NCBI GenBank assembly: GCA_964472495.1
Contig: CAYYLD010000001.1
Span: forward strand, 65,523-129,522
DNA from: CAYXST01 sp964472495
GTDB lineage: Bacteria > Patescibacteriota > Minisyncoccia > Portnoybacterales > UBA2143
Length of the DNA: 64,000 nt
Reading direction: 5' to 3'
Part shown: positions 56,280 to 64,000 of the stretch, piece by piece
How the letters are laid out: the number at the start of each line of letters is the position of its first letter
Position numbering within the stretch: position 1 is the stretch's first letter
Program-made: the position numbers and the translations under genes
The notes under the pieces: model-generated
What the model saw: the letters and a program-made list of their open reading frames with translations, nothing else
The model's database searches: none
What the model was told of the DNA's origin: nothing

Positions 56280-56477
56280 TTGTTCGTGAACCAGAAACAG
56301 GATAACACATCTGGTTATCCTGTCAATGTTAGCTCACACTATGACTATACCCTACTATGCCTAATTTTGCTCCCCCTATTGAACGCGTTTAGAACAATAG
56401 ATTGGGATAAGATTAAAGAAAAATTAGAAATGATAATTCCTGTTGTAAAAAGATATATTCCAAACTTTGTTCAGTAA
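56280..56477 (+). CDS. doubtful small protein (65 aa)
   Basis: A frame opens with TTG at 56280 and has no ATG before a Met near residue 50. It contains a short hydrophobic stretch (YTLLCLILLPLLNAF) and a plausible helical tail (KIKEKLEMIIPVVKRYI). A hairpin with a short T run follows. There is no ribosome-binding site and the start overlaps the palindrome at 56297. It is listed because nothing else fills this stretch. Confidence 0.2.
   Translation: MFVNQKQDNTSGYPVNVSSHYDYTLLCLILLPLLNAFRTIDWDKIKEKLEMIIPVVKRYIPNFVQ
56297..56323. promoter_or_regulatory. 10-bp perfect inverted repeat, possible operator
   Basis: ACAGGATAAC-ACATCTG-GTTATCCTGT lies in the leader of the minus-strand 108-aa gene. 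No U tract follows, so a protein-binding site or mRNA hairpin is more likely than a terminator. Confidence 0.4.
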
Positions 56478-56486
56478 AAAATAGAA

Positions 56487-56516
56487 AGCCTCGTACCAGA
56501 TTAAGCACGAGGCCTT
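56487..56516. terminator. hairpin, probably bidirectional terminator
   Basis: GCCTCGT-accagattaagc-ACGAGGC is followed by CTTT on the plus strand, and by TTTCTATTTTTT on the minus strand. On the minus strand it would end transcription from the 61-aa gene at 56617-56802. Confidence 0.55.
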
Positions 56517-56616
56517 TAAAAGAGTGGGCGGCAAAATTAATTATTAAAGGAATTACAACTTTTACTGGCTTTGGCCAATAGAGCTTAATCACTCTATTTT
56601 ATACCCACAAAATGGA

Positions 56617-56802
56617 CTAAAAAACAAAATTACATTTTTCTTTTAAAATTCTTTCTGCTAACTTTTGATCATCAATCTCTAAATTAATTTTATTTCCTTT
56701 ATAGCGCACTGATATTCCTTTTTCTTCTCCCTCGTTTTCTAGATGATTTATTCTTGCTGGCCCTAAAAATTCTTGTGGTATATCCTGAATAATTACTTTC
56801 AT
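56617..56802 (-). CDS. hypothetical protein (61 aa)
   Basis: The ATG at 56802 follows AAGGAGAG at the right distance, and the hairpin at 56487 lies downstream. The protein reads MKVIIQDIPQEFLGPARINH and later EKGISVRYKGNKINLEIDDQ, a beta-alpha-beta arrangement rich in charged residues. No family recognised. The longer in-frame start at 56844 adds 14 non-conserved residues and ignores the ribosome-binding site. Confidence 0.5.
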   Translation of the reverse strand: MKVIIQDIPQEFLGPARINHLENEGEEKGISVRYKGNKINLEIDDQKLAERILKEKCNFVF

Positions 56803-56899
56803 TTCTTTCTCTCCTTTTTGTTTTATATAAATAGACGATAGCACATAGCTATACTTTTGTCAAATTTTGCTCCATGGGTATGATTCGAACCTAGAATAA

Positions 56900-58135
56900 T
56901 TAGATTTTTATCTTAACAAACTTTCTCTTGCCTACCTGTATAATAATAAAGTTTTTTCTAACACCTCCCTTAACATCTCCCCTAACATCTACGTCTGGTT
57001 TCTGCCAATCTGTAATTTTTTTATCATCTATTTTAACTGCGCCTTGTTCAATTAATCTTTTAGCCTCGCTTTTACTTGGAACTATCTTTGCTACTTCAAC
57101 TAACAAATCTAAAACCTGATATCTTTTTTTATCTGTTTTAATTACAGGGATTTCTGTTGGTTTTTCTTTGTCTTTAAAAACGCGGTTGAATTCTTTTTCG
57201 GCTTGGAGGGCGGCTGACTGGCTGTGGTGGATAGTTACAATTTCTCTGGCCAAGCGGGCCTTGGCGTCGCGTGGGTTTATTTTTCCCCGTTTAATCTGTT
57301 CTTTAATCTGATTAACTTCCTCCATAAGTATATCAGTACAAAGCTCTAAACCGGGGCCAATAATTTCATCGGGCCAAGCCATAATCTGGCCGAACATTTC
57401 ATTTGGCTTTTCACTTAAAGCAATCATCTTGCCTTCGGTTTTACCCATTTTTTGACCAGACGGGTCAACTAACAATTTGGTGGTTAAAACAAACTTCTCC
57501 TTATTCTTCATCTTTTTCATTAATGTCCGGCCGGCCAACATATTAAAGGTCTGGTCGTTGCCACCTACTTCTAAATCAACATCCATGGCCACAGAATCAT
57601 AGGCCTGGACCAAAGGGTAAAGAAATTCATGTAAATACAAATCCTTTCCCTCTTGTATCCTTTTTTTAAACATATCTCTAGCCAGAGTTTGTTGAGCAGT
57701 AAAATTAGAAGCTAAATTAACTAAATCTATAAAACTTAATTTATCATTCCACTGACTGTTATACATCACCTTAGCCGGATTCCGACCAGTAAATTTCAAA
57801 ATCTTACTGGCTTGCTTCTGATAATCCTTGGCGTTTTTAAGAAGCTTTTCTCTGGCCATCTTTTTTCTGGTGGCTCTTTTATCGCTAGGGTCGCCAATCA
57901 TGCCGGTAAAATCGCCGATTAAAAAAATAACTTCGTGGCCCAGGGCCTGAAACTGGGCTAATTTTCTGATGGTAATGGCATGGCCGATATGAAGAGTCGG
58001 CGCAGTTGGGTCATAGCCACAATAGAGCCGGATTTTTTGTCCGGACCTTAATCTTTCCTCCAAGGCCTGCCGATTAGGGTAGATATTTTCTACGCCTCGC
58101 GTTAAGGCTTCTTTAATTTTAGTCTCTTGATCCAT
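56900..58135 (-). CDS. tyrS: tyrosyl-tRNA synthetase
   Basis: Class Ic TyrRS with HIGH motif PTAPTLHIGHAITIRKLAQ near residue 45, VEVGGNDQTFNMLAGR-like DLEVGGNDQTFNMLAGRTLM in the tyrosine pocket, SGQKMGKTEGKMIAL (KMSKS as KMGKT) and a C-terminal S4 domain (SEAKRLIEQGAVKIDDKKI). Length 411 residues is normal. The ATG at 58135 is preferred over the in-frame TTG at 58150. It is divergent from the PBP1A gene with only 19 bp between start codons. Confidence 0.95.
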   Translation of the reverse strand: MDQETKIKEALTRGVENIYPNRQALEERLRSGQKIRLYCGYDPTAPTLHIGHAITIRKLAQFQALGHEVIFLIGDFTGMIGDPSDKRATRKKMAREKLLKNAKDYQKQASKILKFTGRNPAKVMYNSQWNDKLSFIDLVNLASNFTAQQTLARDMFKKRIQEGKDLYLHEFLYPLVQAYDSVAMDVDLEVGGNDQTFNMLAGRTLMKKMKNKEKFVLTTKLLVDPSGQKMGKTEGKMIALSEKPNEMFGQIMAWPDEIIGPGLELCTDILMEEVNQIKEQIKRGKINPRDAKARLAREIVTIHHSQSAALQAEKEFNRVFKDKEKPTEIPVIKTDKKRYQVLDLLVEVAKIVPSKSEAKRLIEQGAVKIDDKKITDWQKPDVDVRGDVKGGVRKNFIIIQVGKRKFVKIKI

Positions 58136-58154
58136 GATATAACAAGTCAATCAT

Positions 58155-60728
58155 ATGATAGCACCCTTGATAAAAGCGGTCAATTCTGTCAGAATAAAAG
58201 AAATGTTTAGAAGAATACTTAAGCCAATAATTAAATTAGCTGTTTTTTGTTTGGTCATCGGTATTTTAGCCGTTCTGGCCGTTTCTGCTTATTTCGCCAA
58301 GGATTTACCCGACCCGACTAAAATCAGCCAACGTCAAGTAGTTGAATCGACCAAGATTTACGACCGGACCGGTCAGGTTGTTCTATATGACATCCACGGC
58401 GAGGAGAGAAGAACAGTTATCCTTTTTGAAGAAATACCTCAATTTGTCAAAGACGCCACCGTAGTCATTGAAGATGATAATTTTTATCATCACTTTGGTC
58501 TGGACTGGCGAGGAATTTTGCGGGCCGCCTGGTCTAATTTAACCGGCAATAGAATCGCCCAAGGCGGCTCAACCATTACCCAGCAGTTCATTAAAAACGC
58601 TTATTTAGGCGGCCCTCAATCAGCCAGGACTTTCACTCGGAAAATTAAAGAAGCCATCCTGGCTCCATTGATGGAAAGAAAATATTCCAAGGACGAGATT
58701 CTTGGATTTTATCTTAATCAGGTGCCTTACGGCTCTAACGCCTACGGTATTGAAGCAGCCGCTCAAACCTATTTTAACAAGCCAGCCCGAGAATTAATCT
58801 TAGCTGAATCGGTTCTTTTAGCGGCTCTTCCCCAGGCGCCAAGTTATTACTCGCCTTACGGTTCTCATCCCGAAGAATTAAAGGCCAGACAAGAATATAT
58901 TTTAGACAGAATGGTCAAGTTCGGCTATGTTACCGAAGAAGAAGCCAGCCAAGCCAAAGAAGAAGAGTTAGAATACGCTTCCCAAACCGACCTCAAAGCT
59001 CATCATTTTGTCACCATGATTCAGGAATATCTGGAGGAAAACTATGGTCGTCAATATACTGATATCAACATGGCTGGCCTGAGGGTTTACACTACTCTGG
59101 ATTGGGACTTGCAAAAAATCGCTGAGGAAGTGGTTAGCCAAGGAGTGAGACAAAACGAAAAAAGTTATCGAGCAACCAATGCCGCCTTAGTCGCTCTTGA
59201 CCCAAAAACCGGCCAACTATTGGCTTTGGTCGGCTCAAAAGGTTATGAAGAGGAGCAATTTAACGTAGCCACCAGCCCCCACCGACAGCCCGGTTCTTCT
59301 TTCAAGCCCTTTGCCTATGCCACGGCTTTCAAAAAGGGCTATAATCCAGAAACAATTATTTTTGATTTAGAGACCGGCTTCGGTAAATTCGGACCAGGCG
59401 AAGGCGAAGAATATGCTCCTAAAAACTATGACTTGAAATTTCGCGGGCCGGTAACCATGAGACAGGCCTTGGCCCAATCAATTAACCTGCCCTCGGTTAA
59501 AACTCTCTATTTGGCCGGAGTCAATGAGACAATTAACTTGGCCCAAGATATGGGCATCACCACTCTTAAAGACCGTAATCGTTACAGTTTATCCCTGGTT
59601 TTAGGGGGTGGCGAAATTAAATTAATTGATGAAACGGCCGCTTACGGCGTCTTCGCCACCGAGGGAATCAAGCATCCTTTAAAAATAATTCTCAAAATTG
59701 AAGATGCCCAAGAGAATATTTTAGAAGAATACAGGGACGAAGCTATCCGGGTCCTTGACGAACAAGTCGCCCGCCAAATCAACGACATTCTCTCCGATGA
59801 AGCGGCTCGGGCGCCGATGTTCGGCTCACATTCCAAACTTTACTTAGATGGCCGGCCGGCGGCCGCCAAAACCGGCACTACCCAAGATTATAGTGACGGC
59901 TGGACAGTCGGCTATACGCCCAGTTTGGTCGCCGGTGTCTGGGCCGGCAACAACGACTACACTCAAAAAATGAAGCCTGGAGCAGCCGGTCTCTATGTGG
60001 CCGCCCCTGTCTGGCATGATTTCATGGTCCAGGCCTATCAATTTAAGCTAAATCAGGAAACTACTGGAGAAGAAAAGCAATTCGTCTTGCCCGAAAGAGT
60101 GGAAAATTTTGACCGACCTGAACCAACTCCAACGACGACCAAGCCGATGCTTAACGGACAATTAGCCTATCAAAGAAAGATTGGCATTGACGAAATTTCC
60201 GGAAAATTAGCTACCTTATTGACGCCGCCTGATTTAATTAAAGAGAGAATTTATCAGGAAGTTCACTCTATTCTTTACTATGTCAATAAAGATAACCCTC
60301 TCGGAGATTATCCTGACCAGCCCGACCAAGACCCTCAATTTGACAATTGGGAAAAGGCAGTCCTGGCCTGGACGGCTAATCAGCCTTGTTCAGGCAGTAT
60401 TTGTTATAATCAGAATCCACCTGATCAATATGACGATGTCCATACTCAAGAGAACCAACCTCAGGTAAAAATTACCTCGCCAATGGCCAACACTTCAATT
60501 AACCAGGCGACTTTAACCATCAGCGCCCGGGCCAGCGCCCCATTGGGAATAAAACAATTGGATTTTTTCCTCAATAACCGGTTAGTCGGCACCGATACGA
60601 CTTATCCTTATGGAGTCACTTTTAACTTAACGCCCTATTTAATTGACTCAGCTGAACAGACAATTAAAGTACGCGCTTATGACGAGGTGCTTAATCGCCA
60701 AGAAGATGAAATAGTCGTTTATTACTAA
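58155..60728 (+). CDS. class A penicillin-binding protein (PBP1A-like)
   Basis: A bifunctional peptidoglycan synthase of 857 residues. Membrane anchor at residues 26-48; transglycosylase (GT51) motifs VIEDDNFYHHFGLDWRGI, QGGSTITQQFIKN, RKYSKDEILGFYLNQVPYG; transpeptidase motifs PGSSFKPFAYA (SxxK), AQSINLPSV (SxN) and AAKTGTT (KTG). A C-terminal Ig-like (Big_7-type) domain starts near PQVKITSPMANTSI. An alternative ATG at 58203 gives a shorter cytoplasmic tail. It implies that the cell makes peptidoglycan. Confidence 0.95.
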   Translation: MIAPLIKAVNSVRIKEMFRRILKPIIKLAVFCLVIGILAVLAVSAYFAKDLPDPTKISQRQVVESTKIYDRTGQVVLYDIHGEERRTVILFEEIPQFVKDATVVIEDDNFYHHFGLDWRGILRAAWSNLTGNRIAQGGSTITQQFIKNAYLGGPQSARTFTRKIKEAILAPLMERKYSKDEILGFYLNQVPYGSNAYGIEAAAQTYFNKPARELILAESVLLAALPQAPSYYSPYGSHPEELKARQEYILDRMVKFGYVTEEEASQAKEEELEYASQTDLKAHHFVTMIQEYLEENYGRQYTDINMAGLRVYTTLDWDLQKIAEEVVSQGVRQNEKSYRATNAALVALDPKTGQLLALVGSKGYEEEQFNVATSPHRQPGSSFKPFAYATAFKKGYNPETIIFDLETGFGKFGPGEGEEYAPKNYDLKFRGPVTMRQALAQSINLPSVKTLYLAGVNETINLAQDMGITTLKDRNRYSLSLVLGGGEIKLIDETAAYGVFATEGIKHPLKIILKIEDAQENILEEYRDEAIRVLDEQVARQINDILSDEAARAPMFGSHSKLYLDGRPAAAKTGTTQDYSDGWTVGYTPSLVAGVWAGNNDYTQKMKPGAAGLYVAAPVWHDFMVQAYQFKLNQETTGEEKQFVLPERVENFDRPEPTPTTTKPMLNGQLAYQRKIGIDEISGKLATLLTPPDLIKERIYQEVHSILYYVNKDNPLGDYPDQPDQDPQFDNWEKAVLAWTANQPCSGSICYNQNPPDQYDDVHTQENQPQVKITSPMANTSINQATLTISARASAPLGIKQLDFFLNNRLVGTDTTYPYGVTFNLTPYLIDSAEQTIKVRAYDEVLNRQEDEIVVYY

Positions 60729-60747
60729 AATAATTAAGAAATAAAAT

Positions 60748-61251
60748 ATGCCCGAAATCATGGGACAATCAATAGAAAGGATGGTAGTTGAAGAGAAAGA
60801 AAAAAAATTGGATATCTCTCCAGAAAAAATAAGAGATTTAACCGACCATCAAGAGGCACCGACTTTTTATCGAGGTTTACCTGCCGAGGACGCTCTTAAG
60901 GCTATTTTTGGACGATTAGAACTAGATTCAAAACCCGAAGGAAGTTCTATTGGTGAACGAGACAATACCGCTTTCTCTAGTCGAGACGCTATATACTATG
61001 CCCCCACCTCATTTGGTAAAAATGGTAAAAAATTCCTCTGCGCCATTGGTTTTGATCCGGCGGAAGAAGTGGAAATTCTTCCCAGCTGTATGGGAAAATT
61101 AGACCAATTAAGAATTAACGGTCGCGTTAGAGCCACCGAAGTGATGGTCAGACCGGCTGGCAAGAAACCGGGTCAGTCTGGTAAGGTTAAATTTCTTTCT
61201 CCTAAAGAATTTTATTATTGGTACGAAAAAAATATCGGTTTAGAAAAATAA
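60748..61251 (+). CDS. hypothetical protein with ADP-ribosyltransferase-like pattern
   Basis: The 167-residue protein has a charged N-terminus, then TFYRGLPAEDALKAIFGRLE, DNTAFSSRDAIYYAP and RVRATEVMVRPAG. An Arg early, a Ser-Ser in the middle and a Glu late is the order of the R-S-E type of ADP-ribosyltransferase fold, but the match is loose. It lacks signal peptide and membrane segments. It is 20 bp downstream of the PBP1A gene. No family can be named with confidence; the enzymatic idea is inference. Confidence 0.55.
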   Translation: MPEIMGQSIERMVVEEKEKKLDISPEKIRDLTDHQEAPTFYRGLPAEDALKAIFGRLELDSKPEGSSIGERDNTAFSSRDAIYYAPTSFGKNGKKFLCAIGFDPAEEVEILPSCMGKLDQLRINGRVRATEVMVRPAGKKPGQSGKVKFLSPKEFYYWYEKNIGLEK

Positions 61252-61265
61252 GAAAATTCAATCAT

Positions 61266-61298
61266 AAAAAACCAGACCCAACTGAGGTCTGGTTTTTT
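61266..61298. terminator. bidirectional terminator between the 167-aa gene and dnaN
   Basis: ACCAGACC-CAACTGA-GGTCTGGT is flanked by AAAAA on one side and TTTTTT on the other, so it can terminate both the plus-strand gene and dnaN. Confidence 0.9.
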
Positions 61299-61315
61299 GT
61301 TTTCCATTTCTCTGG

Positions 61316-62419
61316 TTAGGCCTTAATCGGCATAACTAGGTAGGTATAGCTGGTGTCACCGACTGGCCTGATGACTATCGGGTTAGCGCTGTTATTAAAT
61401 CCCAAAACAACTTTATCACTGAAGATATTATTCAGGCCGTCAAGAAGATAACGATAATTAAAGATGACCTCGATGGCTTTACCATTGACTTTGGTTCCCA
61501 TTTGGGATTTGTTTTCTCCAATATCGACATCTTTAGCTGTAATCTCCAATAATGCTCTTTTCGGATTAACGATTAACTTGACGTTGTTTATCTTGCCGCT
61601 AAAAAGGCTGGCTATCTTAATATTATTAATCAGCTCTTCTCGATTAGCTATCGCTTCTGTCTTAAAATTGGCCGGGATAATTTGTTGATAATCTGGGTAT
61701 TGCCCCTCGATTAACCTGGAGATAACCTGACAATCTTCTAAATTAAACAAAACCTGGCCAGTTGATAAAGCTATTTCCGCTTCGCTTTCTTTATCAGTAA
61801 GGATTCTAACTAGTTCCTGAACAGTTCTTTGAGGAACAATCATTACCTGGCCGCTTGATGACTGACCATTCCTTGTTTCGATATTCTTTTCAGCTAAACG
61901 GAAGCTGTCAGTGGCCGCCAACCTAATCGTATTTTTGTCAAATTTCATATAAACTCCCGAAATCTCCGGTCGCGATTCCGAAAGGGAAACCATTTCAACT
62001 ACTTGGGCCAGACTATTTCTTAAAGTGGCTCCATTAATTTTTATAATCGGCTTTTCCTTAATCTTAGGAATAATCGGAAAATCATCAGCGCTTAAACCCT
62101 TGAGAATGGCTTTAAATTTTTCGCATCTTAATTCTAATTGTCTATCTTTAACCCTAAGCTCTATTTTTTTATTAGGCAGATTATTAATTAAATCGCTAAT
62201 CAATCTAGCCGGGACAGTAATACTACCCCCTTTAGCTACTTTGCCAGTCAACCAATAGTTAATCCCAATTTCTAAATTAGTCGAGGATACTCTTAATTTA
62301 TTATCTTCGGTAGTTAAAAGAAGGTTATTAAGGATAGGCAAAGTTAAATTGCGGCCGATAATCCGTTCGGTGATGTTTAGGGCTTGTTTTAGTTTTTCTT
62401 GAAGACAGGTTATTTGCAT
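61316..62419 (-). CDS. dnaN: DNA polymerase III beta sliding clamp
   Basis: The 367-residue protein has the three repeated clamp domains. It starts MQITCLQEKLKQALNITERI, with PILNNLLLTTEDNKLRVSST, TDSFRLAEKNIE, EGQYPDYQQIIPANF and a C-terminal NPIVIRP...YLVMPIKA as in the family. It is downstream of dnaA on the same strand, the usual dnaA-dnaN order of bacterial origins. The 166-bp spacer between them is the oriC candidate. Confidence 0.96.
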   Translation of the reverse strand: MQITCLQEKLKQALNITERIIGRNLTLPILNNLLLTTEDNKLRVSSTNLEIGINYWLTGKVAKGGSITVPARLISDLINNLPNKKIELRVKDRQLELRCEKFKAILKGLSADDFPIIPKIKEKPIIKINGATLRNSLAQVVEMVSLSESRPEISGVYMKFDKNTIRLAATDSFRLAEKNIETRNGQSSSGQVMIVPQRTVQELVRILTDKESEAEIALSTGQVLFNLEDCQVISRLIEGQYPDYQQIIPANFKTEAIANREELINNIKIASLFSGKINNVKLIVNPKRALLEITAKDVDIGENKSQMGTKVNGKAIEVIFNYRYLLDGLNNIFSDKVVLGFNNSANPIVIRPVGDTSYTYLVMPIKA

Positions 62420-62585
62420 AATAACTATAATAATATTTATTTATATATATTTATTGTTATTATTAGTTTCCTAAAAAATGTGGAAAAGTTATTTTTATAC
62501 AGAAGTAGATTAGTAATTCTGAATTAAGAAGTTGTTGAATTAAGAATCAATAATCTGTTGATAAATTTTTGATAACTTTTAACTT
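62420..62585. other. candidate replication origin between dnaA and dnaN
   Basis: The spacer is very AT-rich, especially 62425-62465 (TATTTATTTATATATATTT). TGTTGATAA at 62556-62564 is a one-mismatch DnaA box (reverse of TTATCAACA), and TGTGGAAAA at 62479-62487 and TTTTGATAA at 62567-62575 are weaker variants. Clustered boxes next to an AT-rich block between dnaA and dnaN is a common origin layout. Confidence 0.5.
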
Positions 62586-63941
62586 TTAGCTATAGATTCT
62601 TTCTTTAATTAAATTAATTTCTTGCTGGAGTGATTCGTTGTTTTCTATTTCTTTGTTAATTTTCTGACAAGCATACATAACAGTTGTGTGGTCGCGGCCG
62701 CCTATTTTTTCACCGATAAAGGGGTAGGAACCACTAAGTTCCTCCCTGACCAAATACATAGTTATTTGACGGGGATAAACCAATTCTTTTTTACGGGAAC
62801 GATTAACCAAATCATTAATGTTGATATCATAGAATTCAGCTACCGCTTTGATAATATTTTTCAGATTCGTCTTTTTCCTGGGGGCGGTAATAATCTTAGC
62901 TAGAACCTGGGAGGTGGTTTTTAGGTTAGGGCTGATTTCATTCATCTGACAAAAAGCGATTAACCGGTTAAGAGCTCCCTCTAATTCCCGGATATTTCTT
63001 TGAATATGGGTAGCGATATAACTAATCGTCTCATCGGATATTTTGAAGTTCTTTTCTTTAACCTTACTTTTAAGGATAGCTATCCTTGTTTCTAAATCGG
63101 GATAACTAATATCGGCAATCATGCCTCCTTCAAAGCGGGAGCGGAGACGCTCTTCTAGGGTAGATATTGCCTTGGGTGGTCTGTCAGAGCTGATAATGAT
63201 CTGTTTATTTTTCTGATAGAGGGAGTTAAAAGTGTGGAAAAACTCTTCTTGGGTTTTCTCTTTGCCGGCGATAAAATGAATATCGTCAATGATTAAAGTA
63301 TCTATTTTTTGGTACTTCCGTTTAAAAGTATCCATCCCTCTTTTGGAGATGGCATCGACTAATTCGCTGGTGTATTTTTCTGAACTAAGGTATTGGACTT
63401 TTTTACCGGGATATTTCTTGGCCAGTTCATTGCCGATTGCCTGGAGTAAGTGGGTTTTACCCAGGCCGACCCCGCCGTAAACGAAGAGAGGATTGTAAAG
63501 AGTGCCTAGGTGTTTAGTCACGGCCAGGCCGGCTGCCTGAGCTAGTTCATTAAAAGACCCGATAACAAAATTTTCAAAATTATATTTAGGATTTAAATTA
63601 GTTTCTTTATCAACGCTGAGCTCTTGAAACTTAAGTTGGTCTTCGGCAAAAACAAACGGAGCCTTCTTTCGGCTGGCGGCTATGACTAGAGGAGTTCCTC
63701 CCTCAATGACGAATTTAATTTCTTTAATATCAGGGGAATTATTCCGTAAAGTTCCTAAAATAAGTTTGTTGTATTTATTTTCTAACCATTCTTTAGTAAA
63801 GGCATTAGGGACACCAACAGTGACCACACCGTCCTTCCTTGAATGAATCCTGGTGTTCCTAAACCAGGTAATGAAATTGGCCTTGGAGATGCTTAGTTCG
63901 ATTTCGCCTAGAATAGTCTGCCAAAGTTCTTTTAAGTTCAT
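62586..63941 (-). CDS. dnaA: chromosomal replication initiator DnaA
   Basis: DnaA opens the origin. The 451-residue protein has domain I (LWQTILGEIELSISKANFIT), the AAA+ domain with Walker A VYGGVGLGKTHLLQAIGNEL near residue 156, Walker B TLIIDDIHFIAGK, sensor EERLRSRFEGGMIADI and the DNA-binding domain IV ending in the signature GEKIGGRDHTTVMYACQKI. The start at 63941 matches the family. The upstream 59 bases run to the window edge and hold a possible leader. Confidence 0.97.
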   Translation of the reverse strand: MNLKELWQTILGEIELSISKANFITWFRNTRIHSRKDGVVTVGVPNAFTKEWLENKYNKLILGTLRNNSPDIKEIKFVIEGGTPLVIAASRKKAPFVFAEDQLKFQELSVDKETNLNPKYNFENFVIGSFNELAQAAGLAVTKHLGTLYNPLFVYGGVGLGKTHLLQAIGNELAKKYPGKKVQYLSSEKYTSELVDAISKRGMDTFKRKYQKIDTLIIDDIHFIAGKEKTQEEFFHTFNSLYQKNKQIIISSDRPPKAISTLEERLRSRFEGGMIADISYPDLETRIAILKSKVKEKNFKISDETISYIATHIQRNIRELEGALNRLIAFCQMNEISPNLKTTSQVLAKIITAPRKKTNLKNIIKAVAEFYDININDLVNRSRKKELVYPRQITMYLVREELSGSYPFIGEKIGGRDHTTVMYACQKINKEIENNESLQQEINLIKERIYS

Positions 63942-64000
63942 TGTATTTTTCCGGAGATTAAAAGTTGCTATTATTTACTTGCTCGCTCGGAAATGAAAAC

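Noticed and set aside
56866..56893. Remnant of a tRNA 3' end (GATTCGAACC next to TGCTCCATGGG) as a possible integration site
   Set aside because: The T stem has only about three of five pairs and there is no acceptor partner, integrase or duplicated end nearby.
1..64000. CRISPR arrays, transposase genes, prophage modules and rRNA genes
   Set aside because: No regularly spaced repeats, Cas genes, integrases, phage structural genes or rRNA sequences were found on either strand.

Overview
The window looks like a 64-kb piece of a bacterial chromosome from the candidate phyla radiation (Patescibacteria, probably a Parcubacteria-like lineage). This is an inference from gene content and style. Genes are densely packed and often overlap by a few bases, and most code for translation, replication, repair, envelope and pilus functions. 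There are no amino-acid or nucleotide biosynthesis operons. Several lineage-typical oddities appear: a stand-alone 5'-3' exonuclease, DUF3048, lamin-tail-domain surface proteins, a shortened YebC, and a variant ArgRS signature. No rRNA, CRISPR array, prophage or transposase gene was seen.

Layout. 1-8.6 kb (minus strand): metallo-beta-lactamase RNase, YkuK, the RNA-repair pair rtcB-archease, a permease, HIT, hisS and lepB. 8.7-16.3 kb (mostly plus): an LCP cell-wall ligase, pth, dprA-topA, a Nudix protein with its terminator inside topA, and a Rel-family ppGpp enzyme. 16.3-39.5 kb (minus): parB-parA, PAP2, tsaC, leuS, tatD, metG, rsmI, an AI-2E-type permease, an M16 peptidase, dodecin, glyS, an ABC exporter, a large surface protein, recO, ileS and argS. 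One tRNA-Leu lies here on the plus strand. 39.6-42.4 kb (plus): smpB-tmRNA-infC-rpmI-rplT. 42.4-45.8 kb (minus): holA, DUF3048, exonuclease, tsaE. 45.9-55.8 kb (plus): pilB, ruvB, a surface protein, then yebC-ruvC leading into a four-gene peptide-ligase cluster. 55.8-64 kb: small unknown genes, tyrS, PBP1A, an unknown protein, then dnaN and dnaA on the minus strand with an AT-rich, DnaA-box-containing spacer that is the best oriC candidate.

Three signals stand out. First, a nested palindromic repeat of exactly 63 bp (21 codons) sits in frame inside leuS and argS, in degraded form inside metG, and as an intact copy just upstream of leuS. A 106-bp intergenic relative lies near 1.6 kb. Two other palindromic families interrupt the MBL RNase, the LCP gene and rsmI. 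This resembles the protein-coding palindromic elements of Rickettsia. Second, the isoleucyl-tRNA synthetase carries a complete histidine-phosphatase domain inserted between its catalytic halves. Third, a 7TM-transglutaminase-type membrane protein, a fused ATP-grasp/retropepsin protein, a MurF-like ligase and a second ATP-grasp ligase form one operon; it probably makes or attaches a peptide at the envelope, but its product is unknown.

Smaller points of interest are a Rel protein whose hydrolase site has lost metal ligands, a tmRNA with an atypical tag end, an infC gene with no ATG, GTG or TTG start, several 140-190 bp hairpin elements between genes, and a zinc-ribbon gene split by a stop codon.
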